This document shows, one piece after another, positions 23,019-29,056 of a DNA stretch of 35,483 nt (positions within the stretch are counted from its first letter, which is position 1; every line of letters starts with the position of its first letter). The notes under the pieces were generated by a model. The model had not been told where the DNA came from and made no database searches. It was given only the letters and a program-made list of their open reading frames with translations. Both the position numbers and the translations under genes were made by a program. The stretch comes from a virus: positions 1-35,483 of IMG/VR virus record IMGVR_UViG_3300025674_000155; one strand, written 5' to 3'.

Positions 23019-23470
23019 ACTTCTTCCCAAGGATGCCTTAAACAGAATTTAAGGATCAATCTATGGTTTGGATCCTTTTCAACTCCATGCATCTTTTGTC
23101 CTACTTGAATAAATGCACATTCGTATGGATAAGGTTCATGCTCTATGTGAATCACTGGAATCGTGTCAAGTAAGTTAATGTTAATTGACACCATATTGTC
23201 TTCATCTTTATGATGTTGCAACAAAGTATTCGGAAATTGATAAGAGAATCTAGGGAAGTTATTCATACCATAGATATTCAAGTCCATCTCAACCTCTTTT
23301 GTAAGTTCCTTTAAAGGATTATCGTCCTTTATCATAAGCTGATACCAAAACAATTCTTGCCTTCTAGGCACAGACCAATGCCATTGACCTTGCTGAATAT
23401 TCTCGTAGAATATATCTCGCCATTTTTGTTTATTAATTTCGTAATCAAGGTGAATTAAATTTTTTTTCAT
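22979..23470 (-). CDS. Minus-strand 2OG-type oxygenase-like protein (163 aa)
   Basis: 163-aa protein with TLLQHHKDEDNMVSININL (H87, D89), a strand IPVIHIEHEPY, and VGQKMHGVEKDPNHRLILKF (H128, R137), fitting a short Fe(II)/2OG core like that of the first half of the neighbouring tandem protein. It is convergent with the cassette and shares 40 nt of 3' overlap. No Shine-Dalgarno is seen before ATG 23470. A GATAAATA on the minus strand (23527-23534) may be its late promoter, so it may be expressed at a different time from the rest. Confidence 0.7.
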   Translation of the reverse strand: MKKNLIHLDYEINKQKWRDIFYENIQQGQWHWSVPRRQELFWYQLMIKDDNPLKELTKEVEMDLNIYGMNNFPRFSYQFPNTLLQHHKDEDNMVSININLLDTIPVIHIEHEPYPYECAFIQVGQKMHGVEKDPNHRLILKFCLRHPWEEVHDKLNKFGLIID

Positions 23471-23487
23471 TTTATTTAAAAAAACAC

Positions 23488-23516
23488 TTTACATTATCTG
23501 TAGAATGGTTTATAAT
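23488..23516 (+). promoter_or_regulatory. Early-type promoter P9
   Basis: TTTACA (23488-23493), 17 bp, TATAAT (23511-23516), with AAACAC upstream and ATG-GTT before the -10. The leader has AAAGGAGCTAAAA before ATG 23548. It is divergent from the minus-strand oxygenase gene. Confidence 0.87.
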
Positions 23517-23526
23517 AGTATTATAA

Positions 23527-23534
23527 TATTTATC
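23527..23534 (-). promoter_or_regulatory. Candidate late promoter on minus strand (GATAAATA)
   Basis: Read on the minus strand the octamer is GATAAATA (fits NATAAATA), 57 nt upstream of the minus-strand gene's ATG. The arrangement mirrors that at 16630-16637: a late-type element for a minus-strand gene placed at a plus-strand early promoter. Confidence 0.4.
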
Positions 23535-23547
23535 AAAGGAGCTAAAA

Positions 23548-23859
23548 ATGATAAAATATACCGTTTACCAAATTGCAAAAAGTGAAAAAAGTGATCCACG
23601 TGGCTTTGATGCTATGATTGATGGTTCACTTGATGTATCATTTTTTAAATCAGCATATAAAGCTGTTTGTGAAATTGAGGCAGTTGACCTTAACCATGTA
23701 TTCGAAATCGGTAATATTGGTCCAGATGAAAAAATCAGACGTTTTGATTTTCAACCAATGCATTCAATTTCGGTTGGTGATGTGATCTATGATTCATTAC
23801 TTCGTGAATATCATGTTGTTCAAGGTCTTGGTTTTAAACGTTTGGAAGGAGTTGCATAA
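23548..23859 (+). CDS. Unknown early protein with YodL-like features (103 aa)
   Basis: First gene behind promoter P9. The 103-aa sequence starts KYTVYQIAKSEKSDPRGFDAM and ends with an HSISVGDVIYDSLLREYHVV segment followed by a GF motif, a pattern reminiscent of YodL-like domains in mobile elements. I hold that link loosely. The function of such proteins is unknown, although some occur among antirestriction genes. It is coupled to the next gene by TAATG. Confidence 0.7.
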   Translation: MIKYTVYQIAKSEKSDPRGFDAMIDGSLDVSFFKSAYKAVCEIEAVDLNHVFEIGNIGPDEKIRRFDFQPMHSISVGDVIYDSLLREYHVVQGLGFKRLEGVA

Positions 23860-24044
23860 TGAAAAATACATATGCATATAATTATGGTAAATTAAAAATT
23901 AACTCTGAGATTCTTGCTCGTGCAATATCCAATTATATTGAACTAGATGTTGATGGTCGTGGTATGGCTGAATCCAATTTAATGCAGATGGCAGTTAATA
24001 CCCTTAAATTGGTTAACCAATGTGAAGAAGATTTACAGAAATGA
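23859..24044 (+). CDS. Unknown small protein (61 aa)
   Basis: Coupled by TAATG upstream and ATGA downstream in a tight early operon. The 61-aa protein is mostly helical (INSEILARAISNYIELD, LMQMAVNTLKLVNQCEEDL). No family is recognised. Confidence 0.68.
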   Translation: MKNTYAYNYGKLKINSEILARAISNYIELDVDGRGMAESNLMQMAVNTLKLVNQCEEDLQK

Positions 24045-24241
24045 GATCACACAGTTCTGATATTATAAACACAAAAGGCCATCATCTTGTAGGTGTCCGC
24101 TGGCCAGTAACTGGTTCAAAGGGTGATACATACGAAGTCGAGATGACTGATTCTGGTTTTTCTTGTGACTGTATTGCTTTTGTGAAATGTAAACATATAA
24201 AATCTGTTGAGGCAAAATTTGATGAAGAATCCAATTGCTAG
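24041..24241 (+). CDS. SWIM-type zinc-finger mini-protein (66 aa)
   Basis: The 66-aa protein consists almost entirely of a SWIM-like motif: GDTYEVEMTDSGFSCDCIAFVKCKH gives C42-x-C44-x5-C50-x-H52 after a beta-hairpin. SWIM domains bind zinc and mediate DNA or protein contacts, and are usually part of larger proteins (SWI2/SNF2 ATPases, MuDR transposases). A stand-alone version is uncommon. It overlaps the preceding gene (ATGA) and the following gene by 20 nt. Confidence 0.72.
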   Translation: MRSHSSDIINTKGHHLVGVRWPVTGSKGDTYEVEMTDSGFSCDCIAFVKCKHIKSVEAKFDEESNC

Positions 24242-24521
24242 ATATTTAATGTGCGCATATGCGTATTACGTAGAGGATAAACCACTTATTGGTGATTATG
24301 AATTTGATATGTTGGCCAAATATATTATGCAAAACTATGATAAAATTGACCACTTTCATAAACACTTGGTCACAAAGGGAGACCTTGAGGCTGGTACGTA
24401 TCTAGGTAAATATCCAGAAAGGGTAAAGGGTGCTGTTAGCCACTGGAGAACCCTTAGGAAAAAACCAAAGTTGCGTCCAATGATGCCATATGAACCGAAA
24501 GGTCTTGAAAACTTTTTTTAA
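24222..24521 (+). CDS. Small protein resembling NAD-dependent DNA ligase N-terminal helices (99 aa)
   Basis: ATG 24222 follows the TTGATGAAG context inside the SWIM gene. The N-terminal stretch LMCAYAYYVEDKPLIGDYEFDMLAKYIMQNYD resembles the YYxxDxPxxSDxEYDxL signature of the NAD+-dependent DNA ligase Ia domain, which binds NMN. No adenylation domain follows, so it could only be a stand-alone mimic or NAD-binding module. The remainder is basic (HWRTLRKKPKLRPM). Function unknown; the resemblance is from motif memory. Confidence 0.6.
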   Translation: MKNPIARYLMCAYAYYVEDKPLIGDYEFDMLAKYIMQNYDKIDHFHKHLVTKGDLEAGTYLGKYPERVKGAVSHWRTLRKKPKLRPMMPYEPKGLENFF

Positions 24522-24539
24522 TTTTTTTAAAAAAAACAC

Positions 24540-24568
24540 TTTACATTATCCCTAGAATGGTTTATAAT
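24540..24568 (+). promoter_or_regulatory. Early-type promoter P10
   Basis: TTTACA (24540-24545), 17 bp, TATAAT (24563-24568), with AAACAC upstream and ATG-GTT before the -10. It follows T-runs as P4 does. Its leader repeats TAAGTGTTTT and AAGGAGCTAAAA from P4. Confidence 0.88.
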
Positions 24569-24605
24569 AGTAGTGTAAGTGTTTTCCAAATTAAGGAGCT
24601 AAAAA

Positions 24606-24770
24606 ATGGAAAAGAAAATTAATTATTTCAAAATTACAACCTATCTTGAAAATGGCGATGTATGGGAAACCATCCGTCACACTCGTGAAGGTTTATCTGC
24701 TGTTATCCAGTCTATCTGGCAGACAGACGATGTGATTCGTTTTACTGTTGAGGAGAAGCGTTATGCATAA
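24606..24770 (+). CDS. Unknown small early protein (54 aa)
   Basis: First gene behind promoter P10, with AAGGAGCTAAAA before ATG 24606. The 54-aa product (NYFKITTYLENGDVWETIRH...FTVEEKRYA) reads as a small alpha/beta fold. Its last 8 nt overlap the start of a membrane mini-protein. Not recognised. Confidence 0.68.
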   Translation: MEKKINYFKITTYLENGDVWETIRHTREGLSAVIQSIWQTDDVIRFTVEEKRYA

Positions 24771-24846
24771 GTCTACTGAAATTATTGCAGCAGTTTTAAC
24801 AACTGTTTTCTTTTCTGTTATTCTTGGTTATTCGTTAGTGGCATAA
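24763..24846 (+). CDS. 27-residue transmembrane mini-protein
   Basis: ATG 24763 lies within the end of the previous gene and encodes MHKSTEII followed by a hydrophobic helix (AAVLTTVFFSVILGYSLVA) to the stop. GAGGAGAAG (24750-24758) is a plausible ribosome site. Such single-span mini-proteins in early phage operons can modify membrane enzymes or exclude other phages, but this is speculation. It is followed 12 nt later by the DUF932 gene. Confidence 0.55.
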   Translation: MHKSTEIIAAVLTTVFFSVILGYSLVA

Positions 24847-24858
24847 GGAGATTATATA

Positions 24859-25815
24859 ATGGCACATCAAATTGAAACAATGGCATACGCAGGAGAAGTT
24901 CCATGGCATGGGCTTGGTGTTCCTGTATCTAATGATTTAACACCAGTACAGATGATGGAAAAGGCTGGTGTTGATTGGAGAGTTGATGAGGTTGAGTGTT
25001 TTATCAAGACTCGTAATGGTGAAGTCAAGACTGGTCAAAAGGCTCTGGTCCGTAGTACAGATGATAAGATCCTAACCACTGTTGGTGAAAATTGGAATCC
25101 TGTTCAGAATGAAGATGCATTCGATTTCTTTGCTGAATATGTAAATGCCGGCGATATGGAAATGCATACTGCTGGTTCCTTAAAGGATGGCCAAATTGTT
25201 TGGGCATTGGCAAAGGTAAAGGATTCATTTGAATTATTCAGTGGTGATCGTGTGGATTCATATCTTCTGTTCTCTAATCCTCATCAATATGGTAAATCAA
25301 TTGATATTCGTTTCACACCTATCCGTGTGGTATGTAATAACACGTTGACATTTGCATTGGACAGTATGTCTGATCGTCAAGTAAAGGTTGGTCATCGTAC
25401 TGTATTTGATGCATCTTCTGTAAAACAAACTCTTGGTATTGCAACAGATAAAATGCAACAGTATAAAGAAGTTGCAGCATTCCTTGGTTCAAAGAGGTTT
25501 ACTGCAGATACATATATTGAATATCTGAATACTGTATTCCCACGGACTTCAGATAAAAGAATCCGTAAAGGTATGGATCAGATTGAAATGTTATCACGGA
25601 ATGCAAAACTTTGTCATGATGCTTTGGAACAACAACCAGGTGCCGAGTTTGCAGAAGGTTCATGGTGGCAGGCATTTAATTCTGTAACCTTTATTACGGA
25701 TCATGTACAAGGTCGTAATCAGGAAAATCGTCTGGCAAACAGTTGGTTTGGTTATAATCAGTCACGGAAACGTGATGCACTTAAAACAGCATTGGAATTT
25801 GCGGAGGCAGCATAA
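24859..25815 (+). CDS. DUF932 phage/plasmid-like protein
   Basis: The 318-aa protein matches the DUF932 / phage-plasmid TIGR03299 family. It begins HQIETMAYAGEVPWHGLG, then VDWRVDEVECF, LTTVGENWNPVQNEDAFDFF, TAGSLKDGQIVWALAKV, YLLFSNPHQYGKSIDIRFTPIRVV and CNNTL, all typical landmarks. These proteins are widespread on phages and plasmids and their biochemical role is unknown. ATG 24859 follows AAGGAGATTATATA. It is coupled to the RHH gene (TAATG). Confidence 0.9.
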   Translation: MAHQIETMAYAGEVPWHGLGVPVSNDLTPVQMMEKAGVDWRVDEVECFIKTRNGEVKTGQKALVRSTDDKILTTVGENWNPVQNEDAFDFFAEYVNAGDMEMHTAGSLKDGQIVWALAKVKDSFELFSGDRVDSYLLFSNPHQYGKSIDIRFTPIRVVCNNTLTFALDSMSDRQVKVGHRTVFDASSVKQTLGIATDKMQQYKEVAAFLGSKRFTADTYIEYLNTVFPRTSDKRIRKGMDQIEMLSRNAKLCHDALEQQPGAEFAEGSWWQAFNSVTFITDHVQGRNQENRLANSWFGYNQSRKRDALKTALEFAEAA

Positions 25816-26006
25816 TGGAAAAAAATTCAACACTTATAAATTTCAACATGCCTAATCAGCTTAAAGAAAGAGTCGATTACCTAACCAAGGTAAAAAGTAT
25901 TTCACGGACATCTTTACTAAATATTATGATTGAGGATTGGGTTAGAAGTGAAGAGAAAGCTCTTTTGGATGATAGAATTAATTCAGAAAAGATAAGGCAG
26001 GCATAA
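25815..26006 (+). CDS. Ribbon-helix-helix DNA-binding protein (63 aa)
   Basis: The 63-aa protein fits the MetJ/Arc/CopG RHH plan: a beta strand LINFNMPNQLKERVDYL, helix, an ISRTSLLNIMIEDWVRSEEK second helix with the usual SRTxL turn. It would bind DNA as a dimer and probably regulate phage early transcription or host genes. Start and stop overlap both neighbours by 1 nt. Confidence 0.8.
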   Translation: MEKNSTLINFNMPNQLKERVDYLTKVKSISRTSLLNIMIEDWVRSEEKALLDDRINSEKIRQA

Positions 26007-26467
26007 TGAAAAAGATTAATTGGAAAGAAGTATGGAATGAATCCAAAAAACATGGCAATATAGAAGGGCCCGAAAAATGGGCCTTAATTCTAGTGTTTGG
26101 ATTTATGGCATTGATCTTATTAACAGGTTCTGCTCATGCCGAAACCACTCAGGATCACTATAAACAGGTTATTGTTCAGAAACCATACACTGTTCAAGTA
26201 TGCACAGAAGGTAATGGAAAATCTGACCTAAATAACTTTTTGGAAGGTGCTATTATAGGAGGCATTATTGGTAACAACATCCCTGGTGAAAAGGGTGGTG
26301 GTGCCTTAGGTGCACTTCTTGGTGGTGCTGTAAATACAGAAAATAACAAAGGCAACCGTTGCAGAATGGAAACACGTTATGAAGAAGAATATAAAGAAGT
26401 CTATTCCCATAGCACTGTTACTTTTACTCACAATGGTCGCACATATAGTTTGAGGTTTCAAAAATGA
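26006..26467 (+). CDS. Exported glycine-zipper protein (153 aa)
   Basis: The 153-aa protein has a charged N-terminal tail of about 24 residues, a hydrophobic segment (WALILVFGFMALILLTGSAHA, with possible cleavage after AHA at 45), then a glycine-zipper EGAIIGGIIGNNIPGEKGGG continuing GALLGGAVN as in Gly-zipper-2TM (Rick_17kDa-like) outer-membrane proteins, and a basic/acidic C-terminus. Position among early genes and export suggest action on the host envelope, for example superinfection exclusion; that is inference. It overlaps both neighbours. Confidence 0.7.
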   Translation: MKKINWKEVWNESKKHGNIEGPEKWALILVFGFMALILLTGSAHAETTQDHYKQVIVQKPYTVQVCTEGNGKSDLNNFLEGAIIGGIIGNNIPGEKGGGALGALLGGAVNTENNKGNRCRMETRYEEEYKEVYSHSTVTFTHNGRTYSLRFQK

Positions 26468-26664
26468 GTATGAGAAGTGTAGAGAGAGACGTTCGAGCAA
26501 TGTCTCTTGGATTGGATGTAGTGAATCAAGAAATTGATTTTTGGGAACAGAAACGAAGTACGGATCGTTCTTCTAAAAAGAGACTTGAAAGACTACGTGC
26601 TGCTCGTAAACATCTAATCGAAAATCCAAAAGAATCCCAGAAACTGATTGATAGGTTAAATTAA
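26464..26664 (+). CDS. Unknown charged helical protein (66 aa)
   Basis: ATGA overlap with the glycine-zipper gene and TAATG overlap with the next. The 66-aa protein is rich in Arg/Lys/Glu (EQKRSTDRSSKKRLERLRAARKH) and predicted to be helical throughout. No family is recognised. Confidence 0.66.
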   Translation: MSMRSVERDVRAMSLGLDVVNQEIDFWEQKRSTDRSSKKRLERLRAARKHLIENPKESQKLIDRLN

Positions 26665-26834
26665 TGAAAGCACATAAACCGGAAATGATTGCCGCTTGGG
26701 CACGTCAGAATAACATTGATGGATTCGAACAATACGATCCGAAATGGCAAGAGAAGAATCGTATGCGTGCATTAAAGTGGAGACAAAAGCAAGATGAGAG
26801 AAAGAACTCTGAAGCTCAAAGAACACAGTATTAA
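26664..26834 (+). CDS. Unknown small basic protein (56 aa)
   Basis: ATG 26664 shares its A with the upstream stop. The 56-aa product is hydrophilic and basic (MKAHKPEMIAAWARQNNIDG, then RMRALKWRQKQDERKN). It may bind nucleic acid. The assignment rests on coupling and codon pattern. The Na+/Pi transporter-like gene follows after 22 nt. Confidence 0.6.
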   Translation: MKAHKPEMIAAWARQNNIDGFEQYDPKWQEKNRMRALKWRQKQDERKNSEAQRTQY

Positions 26835-26856
26835 ACTCTTTAAGAAGGTAAGAAAA

Positions 26857-27294
26857 ATGGATCTAGGGAATCCCGTAATGACGGCACTTGTAGGACTTGT
26901 TATTTTCTACATTGGTCTCAAAACATTTTCAGGTGGCATGAAGTCTATGGGCAACATGGAACATCTTGCTTGGTTCACTGGTAACGTATTCTATATGTTT
27001 ATTGGTGGTATCATTATGACTTTACTTTGGCAGTCATCATCCCTCTCAACTACTGCCATTATTGCTCTTGTTGCATCAGGAGCGATACCATTACCTGCTG
27101 CAATTGCTGCAGTACTAGGTGCTAACATAGGAACGACCGGAACTATCTGGTTGGCAGGTTTGCTTGTCTCGGATGGTATGCCAAAGGGCGATACTTTACG
27201 AATAGCAATGGCACATACTGGTGTCAATCTATTGATGGCAATGGCACTCCTACCGTTCGTCGGGCGAATAGCTCAATTCTTAGGAAGATTTTAA
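26857..27294 (+). CDS. Half-length Na+/phosphate cotransporter-like membrane protein
   Basis: The 145-aa protein carries the SLC34/NptA (Na_Pi_cotrans) signature: WQSSSLSTTAIIALVASGAI (QSSS at 59-62), VLGANIGTT (GANIGTT at 88-94), and RIAMAHTGVNLLMA corresponding to the family's (A/a)H..FN segment. Family members contain two inverted repeats, each with QSSS, in 300 or more residues; this has one, most like the C-terminal repeat. Start chosen at ATG 26857 (AAGAAGG upstream); an in-frame ATG at 26794 would add 21 basic residues and overlap the previous gene. It could raise phosphate uptake for DNA synthesis. An intrinsic terminator follows. Confidence 0.82.
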   Translation: MDLGNPVMTALVGLVIFYIGLKTFSGGMKSMGNMEHLAWFTGNVFYMFIGGIIMTLLWQSSSLSTTAIIALVASGAIPLPAAIAAVLGANIGTTGTIWLAGLLVSDGMPKGDTLRIAMAHTGVNLLMAMALLPFVGRIAQFLGRF

Positions 27295-27317
27295 TTAAAA
27301 TAAAAAATAATTATTGG

Positions 27318-27346
27318 AAAAAAGGCGGCTCCGGTCGCCTTTTTTT
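27318..27346 (+). terminator. Rho-independent terminator
   Basis: AAAAAAGGCG (27318-27327) pairs perfectly with CGCCTTTTTT (27336-27345) around an 8-nt loop, followed by further T. It closes the early operon after the transporter gene and is the clearest intrinsic terminator of the window. Confidence 0.92.
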
Positions 27347-27347
27347 G

Positions 27348-27376
27348 TTTACAAAATATTATAAATAGTGTATAAT
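27348..27376 (+). promoter_or_regulatory. Promoter P11 with embedded late element
   Basis: TTTACA (27348-27353), 17 bp, TATAAT (27371-27376) directly after the terminator. Inside the spacer is TATAAATA (27360-27367), a T4 late consensus. The two elements would start transcription near 27383 and 27374 respectively. This is consistent with the switch to late virion genes here. Confidence 0.72.
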
Positions 27377-27410
27377 AAACATATAATAAAAATTTTATAA
27401 GGTAATCACT

Positions 27411-28355
27411 ATGGAATCCTTTTTACGACATTTGACAAATAAAGAATTTGCCACTATGCTTCAGAATGATAAAATTAATAGTGAATATGAAAACATAGTA
27501 GAAGCAAAAAATTCCTCATTTGATGCAATTATTGATGCGACATTAAAAGATGAGGAAAAAAAGGTTCAGGGTAGATACAGTTTGCAAAATAAAAGTTTTA
27601 AACTAAATATTGATCGAAGAGATCAAGATGCCTTTGTAAAACTATTTAAAAAGGCCCCTGATAAAACAGTGGGTAATGGAGAGGTTTCCCTATATTGGTT
27701 ATTTAATGGTGGTACAAGAAAAAGGGCATATGAAACAAGAGGTGGTAATGAACCTGATCTAAAAATTGATGGCAAGTCTGTTGAGGTAAAAGCATACCCT
27801 TATCATGACCCTATCAGTCTAGGTAGATTTCAAGATCGTAGAGCATTCCGTAGTCTTGTCAATACTCTGTTTGGTGTTTCCAACTTGGCGCAAGCATTTG
27901 AAGGCGGCGAAGGTAGAGGTGAACAAAGTTTCAAAGGTGAATTATCATTTAAATATGATGACCTTCTAGCCAGTGCTCAGAAATTTTTGGACTTACAAGA
28001 TGTTTTAGCTGGTAATAAAAAAATCTTAGGTAAGTTTCCCGTATTTAAACAAATGGATAGAACAATAACCCAATTTAATACTGCAATGAAAGCAATTGGT
28101 CTAAATGCAAGAAACCCAAATGCAAATGATATTGCAATTCAATTAATGAAACATCTCATTGAAGTTTCTGTTGGTGATAAACCAGGTGATAAAGGATATA
28201 TTGCAAACCTTAAGGATAAGGATCCACTTGACATATATTTCCATTATATTGATTTTGCAAATATGACAGATGATGAAAAGATATTATCACAAAGGGGTAC
28301 ATTCTCAATTAATGGTGGTGTATTTAAAGCCAATTTCTCAAGGTTGTTTGGATAA
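27411..28355 (+). CDS. PD-(D/E)xK-like nuclease-fold protein, late gene
   Basis: The 314-aa protein contains NEPDLKIDGKSVEVKAYP, in which D116 and E125-V-K127 fit the PD-(D/E)xK metal-dependent nuclease core. The N-terminus (MESFLRHLTN) partly resembles capsid-targeting segments seen in the neighbours, and IVE31-A32 is a potential gp21-type cleavage site. No other domain is recognised. It could act in DNA processing during packaging or, if packaged, on host DNA after injection. It is first in the late operon behind P11 and is coupled to the next gene by TAATG. Confidence 0.65.
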   Translation: MESFLRHLTNKEFATMLQNDKINSEYENIVEAKNSSFDAIIDATLKDEEKKVQGRYSLQNKSFKLNIDRRDQDAFVKLFKKAPDKTVGNGEVSLYWLFNGGTRKRAYETRGGNEPDLKIDGKSVEVKAYPYHDPISLGRFQDRRAFRSLVNTLFGVSNLAQAFEGGEGRGEQSFKGELSFKYDDLLASAQKFLDLQDVLAGNKKILGKFPVFKQMDRTITQFNTAMKAIGLNARNPNANDIAIQLMKHLIEVSVGDKPGDKGYIANLKDKDPLDIYFHYIDFANMTDDEKILSQRGTFSINGGVFKANFSRLFG

Positions 28356-29056
28356 TGGCAATTAATCAGTACATAGACAATGACGCAATTAATATCGCAT
28401 CTGGTCGTGCAGTAAATCATAGGCATGTTCATAAGTTTGGATATAATCCTGATGCTAGTAATAATTATGAAGACATTTGGGCACAGGGTGGTCAGATTAC
28501 TTTTGCTACAGCAGGTCATGTTGCCACTATCGCTAGTAATTTAGCAAATGCTGGTTCTGAAATCACCATTCAAGGACTTGACGAAAATTATGATGAAATT
28601 GAAGAAGTATTATTAATTGATGGTTCGGGTAATGCTACTGGAACAAAAGAGTTTCTTAGAATCAACCGTGCCTTTGTTTCAAACGATACTCCAACCGAAG
28701 CAGTCATGCGTATACAACTCAATAGTGTGAATACTGCACGTATTGAAGTTGCCCATCAACAAACTATGCAAAACATTTATACAGTTCCGAGAGGTCATAC
28801 TGCATATCTTCTTCAGTTAAGTGTTGGAATTCAATCAAAGGATAAAGATGGTGAGTTTAGACTTTATGTGAGAGAACATGGTGGTTCTTTCAGAACAAGA
28901 GACTTCTTAACTATGCAGACTAATTTTATAGAAAAGCACTATCCTATTCCATTAAAGTTTCCTGAAAAGACCGACATAAAGTTACAATGTAAACTTACTG
29001 GTGCTGATGCTGGTGTATCAGGAACTTTTGACTTAATATTGGTAAAAGGCAGATGA
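28355..29056 (+). CDS. Probable virion structural protein (233 aa)
   Basis: The 233-aa protein is dominated by short beta-strand segments (ASNLANAGSEITIQGLDENY, RIEVAHQQTMQNIYTVPRGH) and ends in SGTFDLILVKGR, resembling beta-sandwich/jelly-roll virion proteins seen in marine phages. I cannot assign it to a specific T4 gene. It overlaps both neighbours (1 nt and 4 nt) in the late operon. Alternatives are a tail or head decoration protein. Confidence 0.62.
   Translation: MAINQYIDNDAINIASGRAVNHRHVHKFGYNPDASNNYEDIWAQGGQITFATAGHVATIASNLANAGSEITIQGLDENYDEIEEVLLIDGSGNATGTKEFLRINRAFVSNDTPTEAVMRIQLNSVNTARIEVAHQQTMQNIYTVPRGHTAYLLQLSVGIQSKDKDGEFRLYVREHGGSFRTRDFLTMQTNFIEKHYPIPLKFPEKTDIKLQCKLTGADAGVSGTFDLILVKGR

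Noticed and set aside
26794-26856. Upstream in-frame ATG extending the Na+/Pi transporter by 21 residues
   Set aside because: It would overlap the preceding gene and has no ribosome site, while ATG 26857 has AAGAAGG upstream.
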